Below, in pieces: positions 1 to 10,839 of a DNA stretch of 64,000 bases. The translations under genes and the position numbers were made by a program. Location of the stretch: contig VUYT01000007.1 in NCBI GenBank assembly GCA_008802785.1, forward strand, positions 248,001 through 312,000. The letters run 5' to 3'. Each line of letters starts with the position of its first letter. Position 1 is the stretch's first letter. Source of the DNA: Symmetrospora coprosmae. Its lineage: Eukaryota; Basidiomycota; Cystobasidiomycetes; Symmetrosporaceae. Under the pieces are notes generated by a model. The model searched no databases and was not told the origin of the DNA. It saw only the letters and a program-made list of their open reading frames with translations.

Positions 1-3000
1 CGAGGATGTGGCTGAAGACATTGAGATCCAGCTTGCCGCTGTATTGGAGGAAGGATCTGCGGAGCCCGATGCGCAAGTCAGCCTACTGCCATGCCTGCAT
101 GGTTACAGCTGCCCTGGCAGACATACCTGACGACGGTGTTAGCCGACGAGAGCACATCGACACTGAGCTGCCGGCTGATCTTCGGCTGTGTGAGAAGGTG
201 GTACAGCGGCTCGGCGAGGGATCTGCCGTTTTCTGGGTTCCTGACATTGCCGTCGTTCCTCCTGCTGGCTTGTGTCCAAGGGAATTCGGCATGAAACCGT
301 TCAGCCGTGAAAGCGGTCGCCAAAAGGCCATTCTGCGCTAGGCGGTTCAGGAAAGTGTCGGCATCGACTCGACTCGTGAGAGTATGCAGGTGCAGGAGAC
401 TCTCGGCTGTAAGGCGATTCTGCTGGGCTGTATCGAAAAGCGGCTTCCCATGCTCGAAGTGCATTGCGGGAGTGCCGAAGGCCGGGTTGAAAGGGTAGAG
501 GGCGAGGCTGCCAAGGCCGACGCACTCTTAGTCATCTGTGCTGCAGGAATCTACACTTCCAAAATCAGGCCGTAAACTCACAGCATCTTGTCGAGCAGAG
601 CTCGCCTCAAATCCCAGCACTCGCGAAGCTGATAGCCGTACGCATGCAATCGATCACCGAGCCATGCCAGATGATTAGCGAAGGGCAGGTGCAGAGCGAG
701 GAGGCGAGCTCGAGTTGCGTATTGGTCGAGGAAGCCGCTCGACATGTGCAGGTTCGCGCAATTGGCATCTTTGCAAGCCTTCGTGAGGGCGTGAACGAGG
801 CACGGTGGTCGCAGGCTAGGCAGCTGATTGATCTGACCAAAGTAAGCCTGCAGCCGATCGAAGAGCCTAATCGCGAAGAAGGCGGAGATCTGCTGCGGAA
901 GGGCACCCGTGGCGGCAATGCTGCCTCCCTCTGCCGGAACCGCGGCCGATGGAAGCTTGCTGAAGATGGGCGAGGCTGACCGCACGAGCCACCTGGACTC
1001 ATCTTGCTGACCATCGACGAGAACGGGCTCGCAGCCAAGCAGCTTGAGCAGATCGTCCGAGACTTGGTTGCTGCGGCAGATGGGCTCGAGCAGCGATGCG
1101 TACCTTGAAAATGGAGACGAATGTCAATCACGCTGTCCCAGCAGGACTGACATTGCGGGAGCTTACGTGAGGGTGGCTTGCGCGAGTGACTCAAGGGCTT
1201 CCGGGTCGAGGGCGCTGACATCGATGGCATTCTGGAGAGCAAAGTCCAGGACGAACAATTGCTCGGATGTTGACGTAGACTCGAGCTCGCGAACGACCTC
1301 CTTGTAGGGGAGGGCAGGATCGGCGACCCGGCGATAAGTGGCAAGAAGGGGATTTTCCGACTTGGCTTCGCCTGAGACGTATCTCAATGCAGCCTTCAGG
1401 CCGGAAAGGAGTGTACGCTCGTTCCTGAAAGCGTCCACGTTGGTGCCAAGGGGGCAACTGCCGAGTAGATGGCTCATGAGGATCTCGTCGGCTCGAGAGT
1501 GCAAGTCAGCCTTGCGTAGAGCTGCAACTGCTGTCAGGTGCGAGCCAGTAGCGAGGTGGAGCTCTGCGCATCGCTCATGCTGCCCAAGCCTCTCGAGTAC
1601 GCTCAGGGAGGCCGTGTCGAAGCCATATTCATCCATGAATTCAAGCTCGTCTGCTCGGCAGCGGGTCGTCAGCGCAAGCCAGAAGCTGCCTGCGAGCAGC
1701 AGGCACTCACGGTCCTCGCTCTCGAAGAGTTCTCTCGCGTCCGCCAGCTTATCTTCCTTCAACAGGCTAGCTCGGACTTCGAACAAGACGAGCTCGGCCT
1801 CCCTCTCTTCCAGGACTTGCTTCTGTACCGGAGCTTCTGGCTCCGTCTGCACTGCTGTGGAAAGCCAAGCTAGCTCCGGCGGCGGATGACCTTTGAGCAG
1901 GCGCAGCGCATCCACATATCGCTTATCCTTGCGGTACAGGCGAGCAGCCGTGGTGAGCTCGCCAGCTTCCTCGTAGCATTCTGCTGCCCTGCCGCGATTG
2001 GCAGCCTGCACGTATGCTAGAGCAGCTTCGGTGAGCAGCTTCTTCTTGTTCGCGCGTGTCGCGCCCGCTGCGGCAGCAGAGAGGAGCTCTCCTGCTCTAT
2101 CGAACTCGGCAATGAGCTGCTTGCTGGGCTTGTTGGCCTTGAGGGACTCTCGAGCCGTGGCTCGCTGCTCGTATGCAAGCGCGATGGCCGCTTCGTGTAC
2201 CATTCCAGCTCGTCCGTAGCAGCTGATCGCGGACTAGTTAGCTGAACTTTCTGATTCTTCTGAGCGACGCTTTGAGCGAGGACAGGAACTCACTTCGCAG
2301 CCTGCTTGTACAGCTTGCGATCGAAGCTGCGGGTTGCATGTACGAGGGTTGTCAGCTTCAGTATATGGAGCTTACATGGAACGGCAGGAGCCACCCACAG
2401 AGTCTTTGCAGTCTCTGACCACTGCTTGGGCGTTGACGAGACTGCCATCTCGGGGAGCGGGTCGCCAGGCCTACAGAGACTGACGAGATTCCTCTTGTGC
2501 AGAAAGGTCTTGATCGGATCGACCCGCGGCGACGTGTCGAAGATCCACAAGCGATTTCTGGCTCGTGTGCATGCCACGTAGAGGCATCGAAGCTCATTGA
2601 GGATGACGCTATGCTTGGTGAGGTCGAATGTGGGCACGCTGAGGCTCGAGTCATTGAGCAGTGCCAGGATGACTCTCCACTTCGCTTCGCTAGCTGGCGA
2701 GTCCCTGAAATAGTTGTAGAGGAGGACATCCGAGAACTCCAAGCCCTTACTCTCGTAGATGGTGAGGATGAGACCAAAGTCGTCTCCCAGCTTGCCTCGC
2801 AGCTCAGTCCTTGCCTTCTCATCGCGTACAATAATGCACTGCTCTGCTCCAAACTCCATAGTCGTGTCGCCTGCACCAAAGAGGAAGGACTCGACCTGCA
2901 GCTCGTTCGCCTCGAACCCGTCAAAGACGAGGGGCAGCGTGCCATCGGTGATGCCGACCTCGCGTCCGAGCGAGTCGATCGAATTCGGGAAGAAGTGCGA

Positions 3001-6000
3001 GACCATGTCCACCAGACTGGCAGCTACGTTCGTGATGCCGCGGTGACTGCGGTAGTTGACGAGCAGGTTGAACATCTTGGGCTGGATAGGCGGACGGGCA
3101 CCGTTCTTGACAAGCGCTTCAGCCTGCTCGGCTTCGAAGAAGGCGGCGCTGAGGTCTTGGAAGCGGAAAGCGGATGCAGAGATGGTCTGGGCGGTGTCGC
3201 CTGCCCAGAAGTGACCCATCGGATTGCTGACTAGCGAGCGCAGCAGCTGCGTGTCGATGAGCAGCTGGTCTTGAGCCTCGTCGACAAAGAGGGTCGACAG
3301 CTTCCAGCTGCTCCAGCCGTTCATGGCCTTCAAGATGGCGTGCGTCCGCTCCGCTGCATCCCAGTCTCCTCGTTGCGCTGATGCCCGAGATACAGTATGG
3401 GTTCGTCAGCAGAAGAGGAATGACAGGCAGTATACGGAAAAGACACGCACCCTTGCGCTTTCGATAAGCGACGAACAGGTCGTAGATCCGGTCTCGCACA
3501 TGAGCAAAGTTGGCTTTGCCGCGGTGAGACAGCTCCCTGTACTCTGTCCTGGTGAGATGTCCGTTCTTGCTCTGCAGCGTCTCGATGCCGCCTTGAATGA
3601 CCCCAACGAACTCGGCGTAGCACAGAAGGGCGTCCAGGTTCTTCGTGAGCTTCTCGTCAAAATGCTGCCAGTAGTGCTGGACGAAGGTGTCGGCGTCGAC
3701 AAAGTGGACCCAGGCGGACCTGTCGATCGCTGTCCCGGGCACAACGTCCCTGTCGTCCGAGTCGAGCAGAAAGGCCTGCGTCTCGTTCGTGATCTCGTCT
3801 GCCTCTGCTGCATCTGCGGCCGTCTCGCCTGATTCGTCCCTAGCGTCCGGTCCTTTCTTCTGCTTCGCGCCGAATGCCATCATCTTGCGTGCCCGTTTGC
3901 GGTCCTCCTCCATCGCGCTAGCGGCAAGGCGCTCGATGCCGAGGTCTGCCTCAAGCAAGCTGCAGAGGTGGTCGAAAGAGAGGAAGAGCGGGAAGTGCGA
4001 GTCCTCCAGCTCGGACCATTTGCTTGGCAGAGCCTTTCGCACGTCTTCCTCGTCTGTCAAGTCGATAGCATCATTACGCCCCTTCTCGGCCAGTCGTTCC
4101 AGCTCGCCGGCAGAGAGGCTGGACGCGTTGAGCGTTTGTCGCAGGCGGAGGTAGTAGTCGCGGATTTTGGTGGCGAGCACGGAGGACTTGGTAGAGTACG
4201 CAAGATTCAGCCTGATGTCTGCCACTCTCGCATCCCGAGAGCACGCAGCATACCTTGGTTACAAAGAGCTGTCGGGCGCGGACTGGCTCATTCTTCAGGC
4301 TCTCCTCCAGCCCGAGCAGCTTGAAGAGCGCACAGCTCGTCTTGCCTGTGCCTGACCTCCCGATGACAAAGGCCGAGCTGTCGTAGTTGTAGACATCCTG
4401 TTCGGCTTCGGAGAGGATGAAGAGGTGGGTGGCATCCTCGATGCGGGCGATGGCGGCGTTGAGCAGGCTTCGAGACCAGGGAGTCCACTTCTGCAGGGCG
4501 AGCATGTCGTGCAGCTCGATGCACTCGGCTTCGGTCAAGTCGGTGATGGCGTTCTTGGGGGTGCGGGAGACGGCCAGCGAGGTGGCCCCCTCAGCCAGCC
4601 GAGGGAATTGCAATGGATCGATGACGTCGCTGACCTTCTCGCCGACCGTCTTGCGTACGGCGCTCCTGCTCGAGATGCTGGCCGACGAAGAAGGGAGACG
4701 TTGTCAGACAGCTGCTCGAGCGCAACAAGCATGCAAAGGCAGACGCACCGTTTCCTATACTCAGCAGACCTATTTTATGTCTGTCCTCGCGACACGGCAG
4801 ACCAGAGACGAGCGTCAATCTGCGCGTGCGTGTTGATCCCCCAGATCTTGAGGATCTGTGTCTGGATCTGTGTGGCCGCGTCTGTGTACAGGTCAATCTG
4901 GTAGATGATGCGGAGATCCCGGCTGCATTTGGCCTCGTAGACGGGATTGTCGTATCTGCCGAGCTGCTTCATGTTGCTGCTGCTGAAGTGGCCGTGGGAG
5001 AGCGCCTTGATCTTGCGCGCGACCATCTCCTCCGTGTCGCGGTCGAGCTGTCGCAGCTGCGAGCACGCCTTGCTCGAGAAGTAGACCTGCCAGCGGCCGA
5101 GATCAGGCGCACTGCACTCGAACAGCCTGGCAGCCTTGAGCGGTCGGAGCGATGGGTGAGTGACGATGACCGATGGACTGTCTGTGGCGGAGTCCGTAGC
5201 TGCCGTGACCATGGAGAGCCCGCTATTGCCGGAGACGATTGCAGGTCTCCCGTCGCTGTCGGAGGGTGCAACGACCGTGTTGATAGGTGGCCGTGCCCCA
5301 TTGCTGGTGCGCTTGGCTGGACTGACGGGCTGCATAGTCGACTTGCTCTCTTGCGCAACGTTCGCTGTCGTCCAGGATTGGACAACTGATGAGCGCACAT
5401 CTTTCTCTCGCAAGGCTGCAACGAAGATCTGTCGTGGCCAAGATCGAATCATCAGCCCGTTTGTCCCGCGTCCCAATTAAGGCAAGCGAAAATTGCCCGT
5501 GACCTGTAGCGCCTGCTCATGTCGCCTGTACAGCTCCTGCTCGGCCTTGCGGATAGCAGTCGCACTCCCCAACTCCTCGAAGCCGGCATACTTCAACATC
5601 TGCTCGTCTCGCTCCTTCTGAGCCTGCTGAGCAGCCAACTGTCCGGCTCCTGACGAAGCAGCTGCTCCCTTCTGTGGCTCTTGTTGCTGCTGTTGCTGCT
5701 TCCTCATTTGCTTCTGCTTGCTCTGCTTCACCCGGACTCGAAGTCCCAAGCCAGCCATGTCGTCTGCATCACCATCTTCCGCTGGAGGGTCGCCGTTCGT
5801 GGCATCATCGGGCACCGAGGATGCTGGAGTTGATGATTCACCTGCAGCGAGTCTCAACGACGAGCGCTCCATTGCTGCCTTGACGGAGCCGTCCGAGTCG
5901 AGCAGTGTGGCAGCCTCGGTGACCTGCCTTAAGGAGACGCAGAGTCCAGGTCGTAGAGTGAATGTAAGATAGTGCTTGAGTCTCTTCAGAATGTCCTGCA

Positions 6001-6739
6001 TCAACAGCGGGATCTCCACGGGCAGATCTAGCGGGGCAGAATCGTCTCCGTCAATGCTGCTTGCGACAGCTGCTGAGCTGGAGTGTCCAGCCTCTCCCTT
6101 CCTGCCATCTGTGTAATCTTGGTGACGGAGCTCCTCGGGCGACCATCTCTGGAAAGATGGAAGTGCGCACACGCTGTCGAAGAGACGTCCTTCGCCTCTA
6201 ACGCCGTAGAATTGCTTCATGTGCAGACGCGTCTCGATCTCGGTGTCTTCCCACATCTCGAGGCTGCCATCTTGCCTGTAAGGGGCGTTCAGGGTGCCTG
6301 TCTTGCGAGGTATCGCAGGTCTCTTGGGCGTAATGGTGACTATGCCGTACTTGCTGGAGCTGGCGCCTTCCTGGGGTTGTGCCTGCGAGCAGGGAATCGA
6401 CAGGTATATCGGTCAGCCGGGCACATCTCTGACGCAGGCTCCAAGAGCAGCACACACCTTTGAGTTGGCATCGCAGAGCAAGCGCCAGAGCAGCGACGCT
6501 TTGGGGTCACTGCTGGTGGAGGGCGCCAACGAGCAGGACGAAGAGGCCAGCCAGAGCTCGAGGACGTGCAGACGGGCTAGCGCGGGAAGCTTGTCGAGCG
6601 CGATGGCCAGCAGATCTGTTGATGGTGTGGTCTCGGTGCTGAAGGTGCGCTTGAGGTCCGTTCGCACACTGTCGAGCTGCTGCTGGACCGCAGCTGCCGC
6701 GCTGACGGGCGCCATCTTTTCAGGTACGGACGAGGCCAC
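1..6739 (-). CDS. UvrD/Rep-type superfamily-1 helicase, TRANK1-like with TPR-type C-terminus (3' partial)
   Basis: A very large protein (about 2,000 codons inside the window) that continues past the left edge. My exon model is 6739-6458, 6382-5504, 5428-4749, 4677-4254, 4186-3451, 3377-2399, 2326-2294, 2222-1167, 1103-582, 507-127 and 56-1; phases agree at every junction. The Walker A motif GRSGTGKT is near 4330-4350, the Walker B/DEAQ-type motif VDEAQD near 3270, and the later SF1 motifs YRSHRG, TIYESKGLEF and YVACTRARNRLWIF lie between 3060 and 2550. Downstream is helical TPR-like sequence (for example QAANCYGRAGM). This order matches the fungal and animal TRANK1-like family of UvrD-fold proteins, whose biochemical role is poorly defined. 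The start is the first ATG; one 24 nt downstream is possible. Anomaly: exon 3 carries an in-frame TAA at 4775-4777 just before a segment (EYRKR) that looks conserved in relatives, so this part may be misassembled, differently spliced, or truly interrupted. Confidence 0.85.
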
Positions 6740-7372
6740 TGGCCGTCGCTGAGGGGAGGGAGACGTCTAACTATTGCAGTGTGTCTTGATGCTGTGTATC
6801 GGTGCTGCTTGTGCTGCTAATACTGCTCTACTCTCCGTGCGTGCTGGGCTGCACGCCCTTGCGGCAGTATATGCGCGTGCCCTTCGTTCACGGCAGGTGC
6901 GAGAGACAGACGCGTTCGAGGTAGAGCCAGATGCAGAGTGCGACCTGATGCGCGTATGCGGGAGTCGCAGAGCAGAGAGGCACAGATGTTAGAGCCACTG
7001 CGCATCGCCCCGTCGGCTCAGCAGACGTCAACTCCAAGGTCTAGACGTTCAAGGGGGCAACACCCGCTCCGTCCGCACGCAGATGAGCGGGCAAAGGCGT
7101 CGTGCCCGGACGGATGGAGCGGAGCGGAGCGGAATACTGTAGCAACGGCAGCGGGAGGTGGACGGAGATGTCCGATAGACACGCGCACGCGAGATTGCTG
7201 GCTGCACGAACGCACGGACTAAGTGCTGCTCTTCATTGAGGATGTCGTGCGGAGAACGAGAGCGAGAGGCAGATCGCGGTTGCGCATGCACGAGATCCCG
7301 ATTGCGGTACAGGTGGATGGGCCTCTTTCTCACCTCTGCACTTCGTCAACAGCAGCACTGTTAGTAGCAGCC
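6740..7372. other. Divergent intergenic region
   Basis: About 630 bp between the start codons of the helicase gene and the dehydrogenase-like gene, so it should hold both promoters. I see no credible coding exon: the short open frames here lack splice-consistent extensions and any recognisable domain. No clear TATA box or large repeat is visible. Confidence 0.6.
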
Positions 7373-8658
7373 ATGTCCACACTCGCCAAAAAGCTCAACA
7401 CTGGCCTCAACCTCTCGTCCAAGCTCGCAGTCGTTGCTGGCGGCTCTCAGGGCATTGGAGCCGGAATCGCCGTCCGACTCGCTGAGGTAAGCTCGAGGTA
7501 CCATGGATGTGGATAAGATACGCTCTAGCTGCATACTAACGGTCTCTGTCCTCGCATTGCTGACATCCGCAATGACCGCTCGTCATGCACCCTCGCCTTC
7601 CAGGCAGGCTCCAGCGTCATCGTCGTGGGCCGGAGCGAGTCCCGGATGACAAACGTCATCAACGAGTGCAAGCGCGTCTCTCCGAATGGGCCGTCTGGCA
7701 AGGTGCGCTTCGCTACGCCTGACGAGCCTTTCTATTGGATGTTGGGTCTCATCCAGCTATCCTTTTGCCAGATCTTCGACTTCATCTCCGCCGATCTAGG
7801 GTGGGTGCTGGTGCTGCTGGTGCCGAGCAAGGTGACCCTCGTCTACGTCCATCCTGACGCGCACAACTACGTCTCTCGTTATATCACACCAGCGCCGCGG
7901 CAGGCATCAAGGAAGCCATCTCCGAGATCAAGGCCAAGTCCAACAACAGCGTCAACTACCTTTTCACAACGCAGGGCGGCCCGCCGAACGGCTCGTACAC
8001 CCTGAATGCAGATGGAGTCGAGTCTGGCTTCGCCGTCCAAGTAATGGGCCGCTTTGCAATGAATCAGCAGCTCGCGGAAGCAGGAGTCTTGAAGGAGGCC
8101 TCAGTCAGCGTTGCCGCGCCGGGAGGCTCACAAACGGAGTATGACGTCGACGACATCGAGGTGCGCTCGGTTCGAGGTCGGAATGCAGTCTCGGTTCTGT
8201 TGGCCTTGGCCAAGAATCAGGGTCTGGTCACGGATGCCGCGACCAAGGTGTGTCCATCCAGGCGTCAGCGGTGCCAGCCGGGGCATCTAGGTGCTGACAG
8301 CATCTTCGGATGTCAACCGCAGGCCCTGCAATCACGATACCCCAGCATTGCCTTCTTCCATGTCTTTCCAGGCATCGTGACGACGAACGGCGCCGCCAAC
8401 CAGGGTTTCCCCTTCCCGCTACCACAGCTCTTCGCGCTCGCCTCGCCGGTCATCTCGCGGACCGTGGGCAATTCGCCCCAATCGTACGCCGACATCCCCG
8501 TCCTCCTTGCAGCCAACACGGGCGCAGAGAAGCAGGAGATCGTCAAGCGCGAGGGCAACTTCCTCGGACAGACGCTCAAACGCATACAGCCGGCACCCTG
8601 GACGGAGGACAAGGCGAACCAGGATAAAATCTACGAGAAGCTGAGGAGCTACTACTAG
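7373..8658 (+). CDS. Short-chain dehydrogenase/reductase-like protein, atypical active site
   Basis: Five exons (7373-7486, 7604-7702, 7772-7800, 7893-8247, 8323-8658) give about 310 residues, the usual SDR length. The N-terminus carries the Rossmann glycine motif GGSQGIGAG at residues ~23-31 after a hydrophobic beta strand, followed by VIVVGRS, the second strand with an Arg that usually favours NADP(H). The region that normally holds NNAG reads TTQGGPPNG, and no canonical YxxxK catalytic pair can be found anywhere in the model, so catalytic competence is doubtful. The sequence FHVFPGIVTT matches the post-catalytic PG motif of SDRs. The substrate is not predictable. The last intron (8248-8322) is a multiple of three and free of stops, so its retention would add 25 residues. 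The gene shares its upstream region with the divergent helicase gene. Confidence 0.82.
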
Positions 8659-8920
8659 CGAGGAGAAGGCGCTTCCAGGTTGTATGCACTACTACGAGTA
8701 GATCAACTACTGGTCAACTGATCTGATTGCACTGCGAGATACTGCGGGGTGGCGTGTACTGTCTGCTGAAGTGGTTGTACATTGGTTCATCGATGCCTTC
8801 CGGTGCGTGCTATGGTTGACCTTGTTGTCACTGCGTAAGGACTGACAGCTGTGGGCGAAGCCAATTGGCATGTAGAAGTGGCCGCCGCTGCCACCATCTT
8901 TGGCCAACGGCAATCGCGAT

Positions 8921-10544
8921 TCAGTAATAACGGTTCCTGCCAAATCTGTTGCCTCCAAAACGTCCACCGCCGCCACCGTACCCTCCGTACCTGGGTCGCG
9001 GCACAAGCATCCCCGCTGTCGATCCTGGGCTGTACTGCTCCATTGCGGCATAGTACGCTGCCTCTGGATTCAGGCTGCGACAGAGATGGGGACAATTGCA
9101 CGGATTAGCGGCAGAACGAGCGCAGGTTGTAAAGAGCCATAGACTGACCCCTGTCGCACGCCGTGGTAGTACGAGCTGGTGTCGCGTTCAGGCGAGATGC
9201 CCAGCTGCTGTCCGAGATTGAGGTACCCTTCGTCCTTCCTGACTGCGCCTGCTCCTCCACCAGCAGCGACCGCCATTGGTCCCGACTTGGGCCAGTCCGC
9301 TCGGCAGTAGATGCAGGTCACGGGCTGTCCTTGCGCGACCTTTGCACGCGCGGCTGTCTGGAAGCACTCGCGGTGGACGACATTGCCGCAGGACAGCTCA
9401 CAATAGACAAAGTTGTTCGACTGGTCGCGCTCCTCGTAGATGTCCTCGAAGCACACAGGGCAGGTGTCGTCCTCCTTGACTGGGCGTCGCTTACCAGCAA
9501 GCGTAGCAGGCAGGGCTGAAGTGGAAGTCGATGCAGAGCCACCCGGCTGAGAGGCGGCAAGAAAAGCCTGCGTCACAAGGTCGTTTTGCACCGCCTCGTT
9601 GGCAGCAGCCGGTGCATTACCAAAGACTTCGTCAAGCTCGGATGTGAGAAGCGCTTTCTGGTAGACTGGAGTAGGAACGTTAGAGTGTTGTGTCAGGCGA
9701 GTCCGTACCCTCGGTCTTGTTGGTGACGGGACTAACTGTTCGGCGAGTGCGCAGGGACGCAGAGGACCTTGAGCATGCAAAAGAGGATGTGCTTGCATGT
9801 GTTGCCCTTCGAGGCGTCCGGGCACGAGCAGGAAGGGACGTGTCCGATTCGGACGGTGTAGACGCTGTGGACAGGCCGAGTGCTCAGTCAATCGCTTTCG
9901 AAGACTACACGATCCCCTACCCACTTTCCAGTACTGCCAAGCACGCCGAACTGCTCCAGAAGCGCGTTGGTGGGGTCGGGCTTCTCGCGGTTGATGAGGT
10001 AGAAGCGCTGCGCTTTGACTCGCTCCAGACGCTCGAGAATGTTCTTCGGGCACGAATTGCGAGCGCGGCCCTGACGCTTCTCTCCAGGGATACCGGGCAC
10101 CTGTACCCAGGCCGGATTCGAGTAGGTGCGCGCCTCGACGGGAAGAGCGGCCGCCACCGGCTCCGCCTTCGCGCGCTTTCGGGAGGAAGCGGCAGAAGAT
10201 GACGGTCCTGGCGCACACTCTCCGGCGATCTGCTGCGCTCCATGAATGAGACCCGCAGCGTACGCCTCGTCGTCCTCGTCTGCGTAGTCCAGCTCTGCGT
10301 ACTCGCGCTTCGCGGAGGTCGCCTTGCGCTTCAGGGGCGAGCCAATTGGATCAAACTTCGCGGTGTATGGTTTGTACTCGTCGGGCTGAAAGAGTGCTGC
10401 GTGATCTTCCTCGTTCTTAACCCTGGTCGCTCGGGTCCGGCTTCCAGGTGCGCCTCCGCGCGCGACCCGCTCGACCTCAACGTATGGCAATCCGTCGACC
10501 CCGAGGTCCAGCTCGCGCTTGACGGTCGCTTTGCGCTTTGTCAT
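8921..10544 (-). CDS. SWIM- and RING-finger protein, putative E3 ubiquitin ligase
   Basis: Exons 10544-9925, 9864-9737, 9665-9149 and 9074-8921 give 472 residues. The N-terminal ~200 residues are basic and charged (nuclear-type Lys/Arg stretches such as SRKRAKAE). The SWIM zinc motif CxCx8CxH (CSCPDASKGNTCKH) is split from the upstream part by the first intron. A RING domain starts with CPVCFEDIYEE and ends with CIYCRADW, with the His/Cys pair in VVHRECFQ. The C-terminal exon encodes a Gly/Arg/Tyr-rich tail (RYGGYGGGGGRFGG). A SWIM followed by RING is the architecture of ZSWIM2/MEX-like ubiquitin ligases, so protein ubiquitylation is likely; the target is unknown. The start at 10544 was chosen because MTKRKATVKREL looks like a natural N-terminus, but the same frame is open to an ATG at 10700. 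Confidence 0.85.
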
Positions 10545-10839
10545 TGTGCGTCGTGGTCGTATGGTACCACGGTGCGTGCTGTGTCGCGCTTGCGAACGGC
10601 GCAGAAGGCCGTCGTCGGGAGGAAAGGGGGTCGTCTCCGCCGCGATGTCAGGAACTGTAGTGGCGATGGACCTGGAGTGCACCTCTGTCAAGGAGTACAA
10701 TACGTAGCTGTGGGTGTCAAGGCTGATGCCATTATGAGACGAAGTGAAGCCTCGCCAGTCTGAGTCGTCTTCTATACCCTACTTCCTTCACAACGTCTAG
10801 CTAGATCTTTTGCCATACACCGTTGCAGAAAAGCCGCAT

